17,653 nucleotides of DNA from Candidatus Kaiserbacteria bacterium (GTDB taxonomy: Bacteria; Patescibacteriota; Minisyncoccia; Phycocordibacterales; UBA2100), in the NCBI GenBank assembly GCA_003545515.1, contig DPYD01000045.1:1-17653 (forward strand), given 5' to 3'. The stretch's first letter is position 1. Each line of letters starts with the position of its first letter. A model generated the notes under the pieces. That model searched no databases. It had not been told where the DNA came from and saw nothing but the letters and a program-made list of their open reading frames with translations. The position numbers and the translations under genes were made by a program. This document shows, one piece after another, positions 1 through 5,420 of the stretch.

Positions 1-750
1 ATATTCGTTCGCGATCTCGGCAAAACGTTCCATGTCTGCATCCGATTGGTAGTAGCCGACTTTCAAAATGAATTTCTTGTCCTTTATACTGTCTCGTATC
101 CCTTTCGCTATTTTTTCTGTCACATCAAGGTTGTAGCAGATCAACCCTTCATTGCCGATATTCGGGCATGAGAGATTCGTCTCAAGTACATGAGCCCCCG
201 TTTCGTTGGATAAGCGCGCGGCGAGAACATAGTCGTCTATAAGCTCCTGCTGTGTTTGATTCGGTTTGACCGTACCCATAAAACTCAAGACGAGCACCTG
301 CCCTTTCCCGGCCGATTGAACGGCTTTTTTTGCATCTTCTTGCCATACTGCCGCCGGCTTTGATGGTACGCCAAACGAGTTAGTGATGGATAGAGGTTCC
401 GCATACGTCGTGTCCGCGACGAGTGGCTTCTTGAGCACCTCGAGCGTAAGATCGCCTTCCGGGTGTATTGCGAGTACGTTCGGGAAAGGATGGCAGGGGA
501 AAGCGTCGCTCCTCACTGTTTTATAGACGCAGATATCGAACCCTTTCTCAAAAGCGGCTTTGCAGAATTTGCTGTTCAAGAGCGGCCCTGCGGGGATACC
601 GAACGGAGCATACACGTTGTGCCCTAAAAAATCTGCTTTCGGTTCACCCTTTTGTGCAAACACTCTTTCATCGGCGAAAGCGCCAAACGGACCCGCATTA
701 TAATTCTCCTCGTATGACTTTGTAGGATCGTAAAACGGTGCTTGGAGCAT
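1..750 (-). CDS. pyrD: Dihydroorotate dehydrogenase-like protein (3' end outside window)
   Basis: The frame stays open from an ATG at 750 to the window edge, giving the first 250 residues; the C-terminus is missing. Seen: an FMN-barrel start with GIPAGPLLNS (51-60), a KTV strand motif (77-79), NSFGVPS (124-130) and the diagnostic ETNLSCPN (190-197), whose Asn and Cys region contacts the orotate ring in class 1 DHODHs. These motifs define the dihydroorotate dehydrogenase family, which oxidises dihydroorotate to orotate with FMN in pyrimidine synthesis. A related dihydropyrimidine dehydrogenase-type flavoprotein is possible because the C-terminal half is unseen. The start has no Shine-Dalgarno, but a good promoter (TTGAGT, 18 bases, TATACT) ends 6 bases before the ATG, so the mRNA may be leaderless. 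The promoter overlaps the 3' end of the GGDEF gene. No other pyrimidine gene is visible in the window. Confidence 0.9.
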   Translation of the reverse strand, partial: MLQAPFYDPTKSYEENYNAGPFGAFADERVFAQKGEPKADFLGHNVYAPFGIPAGPLLNSKFCKAAFEKGFDICVYKTVRSDAFPCHPFPNVLAIHPEGDLTLEVLKKPLVADTTYAEPLSITNSFGVPSKPAAVWQEDAKKAVQSAGKGQVLVLSFMGTVKPNQTQQELIDDYVLAARLSNETGAHVLETNLSCPNIGNEGLICYNLDVTEKIAKGIRDSIKDKKFILKVGYYQSDADMERFAEIANEY

Positions 751-756
751 GGGCGC

Positions 757-786
757 AGTATAGCGCGCCTTGAGACCGTAACTCAA
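757..786 (-). promoter_or_regulatory. Promoter of the dihydroorotate dehydrogenase gene
   Basis: On the minus strand a -35-like TTGAGT (786-781), an 18-base spacer and a -10-like TATACT (762-757) lie upstream of the ATG at 750, with only 6 bases between the -10 box and the ATG. Transcription would start at or next to the start codon. The -35 box overlaps the stop region of the preceding gene. It is the best two-box promoter in the window by eye. Confidence 0.5.
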
Positions 787-1430
787 GAATCTTCATTCAA
801 CAGCCCCGCAACGGCAACGTGATTTCTTCCTCCGTTGCCTTTTGAATCATAGAGGGCTTCGTCGGCCTTTTTATACAATCGCTCAACGCCTCTGGGTCCT
901 GTTGTCTCCGCCACACCAATGCTGACCGTCACTTTTATTTTATTGCCGTCGAAAAGAACGACCTCTGCGGACTCAACTTCTCTTCGAATTTCTTCCGCTT
1001 TTCCGATCGCTTCATTTCCGGCATTTTCAAGACAAACGGCAAACTCATCCCCCGCCCATCGAGCCGTGAGATCCGAATCACGACGAACATGTCTTTTGAT
1101 AGCATCGGCTACAAGACGCAACACTTTATCTCCCACTGGATGACCATGCGTGTCATTCACGGATTTAAAACGATCAACATCAATAAGAAGAAATGAAACC
1201 CGCTCCAAAGAATCTCCGATCCTCCTTTTTCGAAAGCGTTGCAAAAGTTCTTTCATCCTCTCTTCAAAAGCCTCACGCTTTAGGAGCCCTGTGAGTGCAT
1301 CAACATTTGCGCGCCTCTCCAATTCTTGCATATGAGCTGTATGTTGCTCATGTTGATTTGTTAGCGCCATCCCAGCAGACGGATCGTCTTCATAATCCGG
1401 CCTCTGTAGCGGCCTTATCTCTTCCAGCAT
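783..1430 (-). CDS. Stand-alone GGDEF (AGDEF) diguanylate cyclase
   Basis: This is a 215-residue soluble protein with a short N-terminal helix (about 1-40) and one GGDEF domain (about 41-210). Visible motifs: DALTGL at the domain start (44-49), the Mg/GTP-binding segment DVDRFKSVND (84-93), and the signature as AGDEF (126-130) preceded by WA. The inhibitory I-site RxxD is intact as RDSD (117-120), exactly five residues before the signature. AGDEF variants can be catalytically active, so it is probably a cyclase joining two GTP into c-di-GMP with product inhibition, but this is inferred. There is no PAS, GAF or membrane segment, so the input is unclear; the helix may dimerise it. The start has no Shine-Dalgarno and a TATACT box sits 7 bases upstream. 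No EAL or HD-GYP partner is in the window. Confidence 0.92.
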   Translation of the reverse strand: MLEEIRPLQRPDYEDDPSAGMALTNQHEQHTAHMQELERRANVDALTGLLKREAFEERMKELLQRFRKRRIGDSLERVSFLLIDVDRFKSVNDTHGHPVGDKVLRLVADAIKRHVRRDSDLTARWAGDEFAVCLENAGNEAIGKAEEIRREVESAEVVLFDGNKIKVTVSIGVAETTGPRGVERLYKKADEALYDSKGNGGRNHVAVAGLLNEDS

Positions 1431-1437
1431 GGAATAT

Positions 1438-1466
1438 AGTATACTCGCTATCGTCTTTGCGCTTAA
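1438..1466 (-). promoter_or_regulatory. Candidate promoter of the GGDEF gene
   Basis: On the minus strand TATACT (1443-1438) is 7 bases before the ATG, with a weak -35-like TTAAGC (1466-1461) at a 17-base spacing. No Shine-Dalgarno lies between the -10 box and the start, so the transcript would be leaderless. The -35 match is poor, which limits confidence. Confidence 0.35.
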
Positions 1467-1475
1467 TCTTTCGAG

Positions 1476-1646
1476 CTATTTCATCTTCACTCCCTTGAAA
1501 GCTCGACCCTTACGAGCCATTTGGTCCACAAATTGTCCGGTTTTGTTGTCAACCTTGGTCCAACGTTTATTTTGCGGAGAAAGAACCTGCGAGCGGCTCT
1601 TCACCTTCCCTTTCCGTCCTTTCCCCTTTTGAGCGTTTCTTGCCAT
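1476..1646 (-). CDS. 56-residue very basic small protein, unknown function
   Basis: A short frame runs from ATG (1646) to TAG (1476). The product is rich in Lys, Arg, Gly and Gln with few acidic residues. It begins MARNAQKGKGRKGK, has a central segment SPQNKRWTKVDNKTGQFVDQ (23-42) and ends GRAFKGVKMK (47-56). A pattern of aromatic, charged DxKTGxF(V/M)D then PFKGVRK-like end recalls small hypothetical proteins I associate with Parcubacteria, but I have not checked this. The highly cationic composition suits nucleic-acid or ribosome binding (inference). It starts 6 bases after the 35-residue gene upstream, suggesting co-transcription. No Shine-Dalgarno is seen. The coherent basic composition and absence of any competing gene favour a real gene. 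Confidence 0.6.
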   Translation of the reverse strand: MARNAQKGKGRKGKVKSRSQVLSPQNKRWTKVDNKTGQFVDQMARKGRAFKGVKMK

Positions 1647-1652
1647 AACCAA

Positions 1653-1760
1653 TTACAACCCGATCGCCTGCATAGCATTTCCCCAACTGTTTCCAACGCC
1701 GAAATAGTAACCTATTGCAATGCCTACAGAGAGTAGAATAATTGTTTTAATAAATCCCAT
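1653..1760 (-). CDS. 35-residue single-pass membrane miniprotein, unknown function
   Basis: The frame runs from ATG (1760) to TAA (1653). The product begins MGFIKTIILLSVGIAIGYYF, one hydrophobic helix with a GxxxG-like spacing at about residues 13-21, followed by a short polar tail ending NAMQAIGL. It would be a tiny inner-membrane protein. It sits just before the basic 56-residue gene and after the DUF2585 membrane protein. A TGATACACT extended -10-like sequence lies 8 bases before the ATG, and the purine run AAGAGGG directly abutting the ATG is too close to be a normal Shine-Dalgarno. Short frames this size arise by chance, so its reality rests on the membrane-helix composition, promoter and tight spacing. 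Confidence 0.45.
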   Translation of the reverse strand: MGFIKTIILLSVGIAIGYYFGVGNSWGNAMQAIGL

Positions 1761-1768
1761 ACCCTCTT

Positions 1769-1777
1769 AGTGTATCA
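1769..1777 (-). promoter_or_regulatory. Extended -10-like box before the 35-residue gene
   Basis: TGA followed by TACACT (box at 1774-1769) is 8 bases before the ATG at 1760. No good -35 was found at 16-18 bases. The surrounding DNA holds imperfect inverted arms (CTTAG near 1766 and CTAAG near 1795 on the plus strand), which could be an operator or chance. Confidence 0.3.
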
Positions 1778-1800
1778 GACGGTTTTCAATACTAAGGTAA

Positions 1801-2370
1801 TTATCCACCGACTGGCGCATTCAGACCGGATTGCCAAACATGTATAAATTCAAACTGATGAAGAAGGCCTATGACATTTAGTGCTAGGTTGTCGCGTATA
1901 GAATAGCCGACAAAAACTTCCATACCAATTCCGAGAACTATAACGGTGAAAATCGGCCACTTCCACGCCATGAGAAATCCGACGACCATCGCTATCGTAT
2001 CCATAACAGAATTGATAATGCTGTCGCCTATGTATCCTTGTGCGAGCGCCTGTTGGCGATAATGCTCTATAACAATCGGAGTGTTCTCAAACACTTCCCA
2101 ACCAATTTCTATACCAAGCGCCAAGAGAAAACGTATTCCGATAGATAGGCGCGGAAAGAAAAACCACAGACCGAGATAAAAAAGAAAACCATGGATGATG
2201 TGCGAGAAGGTATACCAATCCGTGAGATGTTGTGAGTTTCCAGAGCTCAAAACTACCCCTTCCCACACTTTTATGTAGTCACACTCGCAAATTGACGGCT
2301 GACCCAAGATATACAACACGAACACTTGCAAAACAACAAGCGCTAGAGCGCCGAATATAACCCGACTCAT
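1801..2370 (-). CDS. DUF2585/UPF0314 family integral membrane protein
   Basis: This 189-residue protein has about five hydrophobic segments (roughly 4-23, 53-71, 77-92, 118-136, 139-158). Family marks I recognise from UPF0314 proteins are the block VLSSGNSQHLTDWYTFSHII (40-59), the intramembrane motif GIEIGWEVFENT (86-97), GDSIINSVMDT (115-125) and FVGYSIRDNLALNVI (153-167). Several polar and charged residues inside the membrane (His57, His60, Glu88, Glu92, Glu95, Asp124) suggest a buried catalytic or ion-binding site; the biochemical role of the family is not known to me. The family is best known from alphaproteobacteria, so finding it here could reflect transfer. It lies 90 bases after msrB. 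A perfect inverted repeat sits one base before its start codon, overlapping the probable -10 box. Confidence 0.85.
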   Translation of the reverse strand: MSRVIFGALALVVLQVFVLYILGQPSICECDYIKVWEGVVLSSGNSQHLTDWYTFSHIIHGFLFYLGLWFFFPRLSIGIRFLLALGIEIGWEVFENTPIVIEHYRQQALAQGYIGDSIINSVMDTIAMVVGFLMAWKWPIFTVIVLGIGMEVFVGYSIRDNLALNVIGLLHQFEFIHVWQSGLNAPVGG

Positions 2371-2371
2371 A

Positions 2372-2390
2372 ATCTGTTAGTTTAACAGAT
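2372..2390 (-). promoter_or_regulatory. Perfect 8-bp inverted repeat at the DUF2585 start (operator or hairpin)
   Basis: ATCTGTTA, a 3-base spacer and TAACAGAT form a perfect palindrome ending one base before the ATG at 2370. It contains the -10-like TAAACT (2384-2379), preceded by TGT (extended -10), 8 bases before the ATG. No U-run follows, so it is not a terminator. It could bind a dimeric repressor over the -10 element or, if transcribed, hide the start codon. Confidence 0.45.
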
Positions 2391-2460
2391 ACTTCTTGAG
2401 AAAACGTATGGGGGAAGAACAAGGTAAGCCCGTTTGAGATTGAAGCACAATGCTACTCAT

Positions 2461-2853
2461 TCACTTCTCTTCGAGATCGAGGCAGACGGAGTTTATGCAA
2501 TACCGTTTACCTGTTTGTGTTGGTCCGTCAAACATATGTCCTAAATGCGAGCCACATCGAGCGCAAGTAATTTCTGTACGCTCCATGCTGTGTGACGTAT
2601 CATGATGAGATTCCACCGCCCCGGGAAGAGCGTCCTCAAAGGATGGCCAGCCCGTCCCGGAATCAAATTTCGCATCTGAGGAGAATAAAGGATTATCACA
2701 TGCGGCACAGGTATATGTGCCGCCTGCCTTCTCATGTAGATATTTGCCAGTGAATGCCATTTCAGTACCTTTCTCACGTAGAATGCGGTACTGTTTCGGT
2801 GTCAGTACTTTCTTCCAACCCTCCTCCGATTCCGGCATTGGATGTTTCGTCAT
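2461..2853 (-). CDS. msrB: Peptide-methionine (R)-S-oxide reductase MsrB
   Basis: This is a complete 130-residue single-domain MsrB, the usual length. Zinc is held by two CxxC pairs, CAAC (49-52) and CARC (97-100). The family core GTGWPSF (66-72), [10 protein letters not shown] (101-110) and RYCINS (117-122) with catalytic Cys119 is intact, with His103 and His106 in the active-site wall. It reduces the R-epimer of methionine sulfoxide in oxidised proteins, normally regenerated by thioredoxin. It is cytoplasmic, since no signal peptide is seen. No Cys lies before GTGWPSF in the usual resolving position; Cys124 might serve, or a different recycling mechanism applies. It starts 24 bases after typA. 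There is no Shine-Dalgarno, but an extended -10 sits 6 bases before the ATG. No msrA is adjacent. Confidence 0.97.
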   Translation of the reverse strand: MTKHPMPESEEGWKKVLTPKQYRILREKGTEMAFTGKYLHEKAGGTYTCAACDNPLFSSDAKFDSGTGWPSFEDALPGAVESHHDTSHSMERTEITCARCGSHLGHMFDGPTQTGKRYCINSVCLDLEEK

Positions 2854-2859
2854 ATGTAA

Positions 2860-2868
2860 ATAATATCA
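2860..2868 (-). promoter_or_regulatory. Extended -10 element before msrB
   Basis: TGATATTAT (TGn plus TATTAT at 2865-2860) is 6 bases upstream of the msrB ATG, in the 24-base gap after typA. No clear -35 box lies at standard spacing; extended -10 promoters can do without one. The mRNA would be leaderless. Confidence 0.35.
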
Positions 2869-2877
2869 CTACGTCCT

Positions 2878-4716
2878 TCAGGATTGTCGTTTTGCTCGCG
2901 AGCGATCTATTTCTGTAAGTTGTTGTTTGCGCAAACGGACACTAGTGGGAGTGATCTCCAAATACTCGTCTCCAGCCATAACCTCTAGGCCTCTTTCTAT
3001 CGTTAGCTCATAGGGCGGAGTAAGCACTATGGCCTCGTCTGAAGCACTGGCACGCACGTTTGTAAGGTTTTTCCCCTTAGTCGGATTTACCGACATCTCT
3101 TCACCTTTAGCGGTATTACCTATAACCATACCCTCGTACACTTCCGTTGCCGGTGCAATGTACAACACTCCGCGTTCTTGCAGATTCCACAGAGCATACC
3201 CGAGGGCCTTACCGCTTGTCATTGAGATCATGGAACCAACCCCGCGTTTCTTTATCTCACCAGCGTGAGCGCGGAAACCGATAACGCGCGACGAAAGTAT
3301 TCCCTCACCTTTCGTATCTAAGACAAATTGGCTTCTGTAACCTAAAAGACCGCGGGTCGGTCCTTCGAAAATAAGACGCACCTGATTCTCATGCACCTTG
3401 AGATCCTTCATGACAAACTTGCGCGCGCCGAGCCGTTCAATGATAGAGCCCTGATACGTATTTGGAGTATCCACTACTACTTCTTCATATGGTTCCAGCG
3501 TTTTCCCTTCCGTATCTTTCTGGAAAATGACCTGCGGCTCTGATACTTGCATCTCGTACCCTTCGCGCCGCATATTTTCCAACAAGATAGCAATATGTAA
3601 TTCGCCGCGGCCGGAAACCCTGAATGTGTCTCCTGCTTGCCGTGAGCTTGCTTGCCCTGAGGAATTCGAAGGGGTTGAATCGGAATCGAACTCGACGCGC
3701 AGACCGACGTTCACTTCAAGCTCACGTTCCAAGCGTTCACGAATCTGTCGCGAAGTGACATATTTTCCCTCTCTGCCGGCGAATGGCGAGCTGTTAACGA
3801 GGAAATTGAGCGTAATAGTCGGTTCATCAACGTGGATAGCGGGAAGCGGTTCCGCATCCTTATTAGCAGTAATTGTTTCTCCAATGTAAATATCCGGAAG
3901 ACCCGCAACAATGACAATATCGCCACTTTCAACTTTCGCAGTATCAACTCTCTGAAGGCCCTTGAAGGTGAATAATTTCGTTATCTTTCCGGTACGTGTT
4001 TCTCCTGCTTTTTTTATATATACTGCATCACCGGTATGAAGTACTCCATCGTACACGCGTGCGATAGCCAGGCGACCTAGGAAACTGTCATACGCGAGGT
4101 TAAATGGTTGTAAACTCGCGAGTTTTTCCGCAGAAGTTCCAACAGAAGCCGGTGGTACATGTTTAATAATAGTATCCAAAAGTGGCGTCAGATCTTTGGA
4201 GTCGTCCGATAATTTCAACTTCGCTATACCCTGCTTTCCTATCGTATATACAACCGGAAAATCGCACTGCTCATTGGATGCGCCGAGCTCAAGAAACAGC
4301 TCCAACACCTGCTCTTCCGCCAATTCCGGATTTGCCGCTGGTTTGTCAATTTTATTTATAACAACGATTGGTTTCAGACCAAGTTCCAGAGATTTTTTGA
4401 GGACAAAGCGCGTCTGCGGCATTGGACCTTCCTGCGCATCAACCACCAGTAGAACAGAATCAATTGAGCGAAGTACGCGTTCTACTTCTGAACCGAAATC
4501 CGCGTGCCCGGGTGTGTCTACTAGGTTAATTTTTGTTTCCTTATACGGAATAGAGGCATTCTTGGAATAAATTGTTATACCACGCTCTAACTCTAAAGTA
4601 TTCGAATCCATGGATACGCCTTCCTCCGCGACACCCGTTTGCCGTAAGAGCGCGTCGGTTAGAGTTGTTTTTCCGTGGTCAACATGTGCGATTATTGCGA
4701 TGTTACGTATTTCCAT
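2878..4716 (-). CDS. typA: TypA/BipA ribosome-associated translational GTPase
   Basis: At 612 residues this is full length for TypA/BipA. The N-terminal GTPase domain shows G1 AHVDHGKT (10-17), the switch-region ERGITI (44-49), G3 DTPGHADFG (67-75) and G4 NKID (121-124). EF-G-like domains II, III and V follow, then the TypA-specific C-terminal domain (about 480-605) with [13 protein letters not shown] and [14 protein letters not shown]. It binds the 70S ribosome and supports 50S assembly and growth under cold or stress conditions (known for the family). A Ser/Gln/Ala-rich stretch at about 344-362, [16 protein letters not shown], interrupts the normally tight link between the LRVE strand and VSGRGELH; it looks like an in-frame insertion of repeat-derived DNA. 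A terminator-like hairpin lies immediately upstream, ending 8 bases before the start. No Shine-Dalgarno is seen. Confidence 0.97.
   Translation of the reverse strand: MEIRNIAIIAHVDHGKTTLTDALLRQTGVAEEGVSMDSNTLELERGITIYSKNASIPYKETKINLVDTPGHADFGSEVERVLRSIDSVLLVVDAQEGPMPQTRFVLKKSLELGLKPIVVINKIDKPAANPELAEEQVLELFLELGASNEQCDFPVVYTIGKQGIAKLKLSDDSKDLTPLLDTIIKHVPPASVGTSAEKLASLQPFNLAYDSFLGRLAIARVYDGVLHTGDAVYIKKAGETRTGKITKLFTFKGLQRVDTAKVESGDIVIVAGLPDIYIGETITANKDAEPLPAIHVDEPTITLNFLVNSSPFAGREGKYVTSRQIRERLERELEVNVGLRVEFDSDSTPSNSSGQASSRQAGDTFRVSGRGELHIAILLENMRREGYEMQVSEPQVIFQKDTEGKTLEPYEEVVVDTPNTYQGSIIERLGARKFVMKDLKVHENQVRLIFEGPTRGLLGYRSQFVLDTKGEGILSSRVIGFRAHAGEIKKRGVGSMISMTSGKALGYALWNLQERGVLYIAPATEVYEGMVIGNTAKGEEMSVNPTKGKNLTNVRASASDEAIVLTPPYELTIERGLEVMAGDEYLEITPTSVRLRKQQLTEIDRSRAKRQS
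3631..3684 (-). repeat. In-frame repeat-like insertion inside typA
   Basis: The DNA encoding TypA residues about 345-362 contains CCTTCGAATTCCTCAGGGC and a doubled CAAGC / GGCAAGC pattern. It resembles the short dispersed palindromic repeats (CCTTCGACAAGCTCAGG type) I recall in CPR and other genomes. The encoded [16 protein letters not shown] is low-complexity and has no counterpart in the typical TypA core. It keeps the frame open. Assignment as a mobile repeat is inferred from composition only. Confidence 0.4.
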
Positions 4717-4724
4717 ACCGTTTA

Positions 4725-4747
4725 AAATAAAAAACTCCGAGTCGGAG
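4725..4747 (-). terminator. Intrinsic terminator after the HAD gene, directly upstream of typA
   Basis: On the minus strand CTCCG-ACT-CGGAG (4747-4735) forms a 5-bp GC-rich hairpin with a 3-base loop, followed at once by TTTTTTATTTT. It lies 34 bases after the HAD stop and ends 8 bases before the typA ATG. It would close the otsA-otsB-ATPase-HAD unit. A TATAGT box (4762-4757) lies just upstream of it, so typA transcripts from that box would begin with this hairpin; it may therefore also act as an attenuator or 5' stabiliser. The stem is short. Confidence 0.55.
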
Positions 4748-4781
4748 ATTTGACTTACTATACGCTAATTTTGGAGAAAAG

Positions 4782-5420
4782 CTATAGCTGATCGGCAAAA
4801 TAATCATGTATGGCTGGCGGAATCTCTGTTGGTGTATTAACGATGCAAAATGGATTGCCTTTTTTCAATATTTCGTGTGAATGCCAGCCCCACGAGACGC
4901 CTATCGAGCCAACGTTCATACTGTTCGCCTCCCGCATATCTCCCAAACTGTCTGTAACAAAGACGCACTCCGAAGCAGATGTCGCGTATTTCTCGAACAC
5001 CATTCGTATCTTTTCTGTTTTATGCGTATGCACATCGTTTCCCATCACTTCTGAAAAATAGCGACCGAGATGATACTTTTCTAGGAAACCCTGAATTGGG
5101 CTCGTTATGGTAGAAGATATTACGATAAGGACATACTCTTTCGATAATGTTTCAATTATTTGATCCATTCCAGTGAATGGTTGCGCCTCTTTCTCAAAAG
5201 CGGGTACATATTCAGCGAACCAATCGAGGTCGTGTCGACATTCGACGTGATTTCCGGGAAGCGATTCCCACTTCCAATCATTAACATTCCCCTCGAACGC
5301 GCGATTATATTCACTACTCGTAATACGCGTACACATCTTTTGTGATACGGATAGCGCAGTGGCATATGAATCGGCGATGACTCCGTCAAAATCAAACAGG
5401 ATAAATCTCTTACGCGGCAT
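4782..5420 (-). CDS. HAD-superfamily phosphatase (phosphoglycolate phosphatase-like)
   Basis: This 212-residue cytoplasmic enzyme has all four HAD motifs: motif I DFDGV with nucleophile Asp10 and acid/base Asp12, motif II Ser102/Ser103 in VISSTITS, motif III Lys134 in HKTEK, and motif IV FVTDSLGDMREA with Asp157 and Asp161. A helical C1 cap lies between residues about 15 and 85. These marks fit subfamily I phosphatases such as phosphoglycolate phosphatase or beta-phosphoglucomutase-like enzymes, and the substrate cannot be read from sequence. Its start lies inside the end of the P-type ATPase gene (11-base overlap), so the two are co-transcribed and probably translationally coupled. Given the sugar-phosphate neighbours, a sugar-phosphate substrate is a reasonable guess. 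An intrinsic terminator follows it. Confidence 0.9.
   Translation of the reverse strand: MPRKRFILFDFDGVIADSYATALSVSQKMCTRITSSEYNRAFEGNVNDWKWESLPGNHVECRHDLDWFAEYVPAFEKEAQPFTGMDQIIETLSKEYVLIVISSTITSPIQGFLEKYHLGRYFSEVMGNDVHTHKTEKIRMVFEKYATSASECVFVTDSLGDMREANSMNVGSIGVSWGWHSHEILKKGNPFCIVNTPTEIPPAIHDYFADQL

Noticed and set aside
468..725. Plus-strand 85-codon Arg-rich frame at the left end.
   Set aside because: It is antisense to the dihydroorotate dehydrogenase gene, which has clear FMN-enzyme motifs.
2541..2777. Minus-strand alternative frame inside msrB.
   Set aside because: It is a shifted shadow of msrB, whose own frame has all catalytic and zinc residues.
3527..3889. Plus-strand open frame of 120 codons inside typA, and others like it (4196-4570, 5596-5985, 9536-9916, 12613-13002).
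   Set aside because: They lie antisense to genes with complete conserved motifs and their products are low-sense, Ser/Arg-rich and without family marks.
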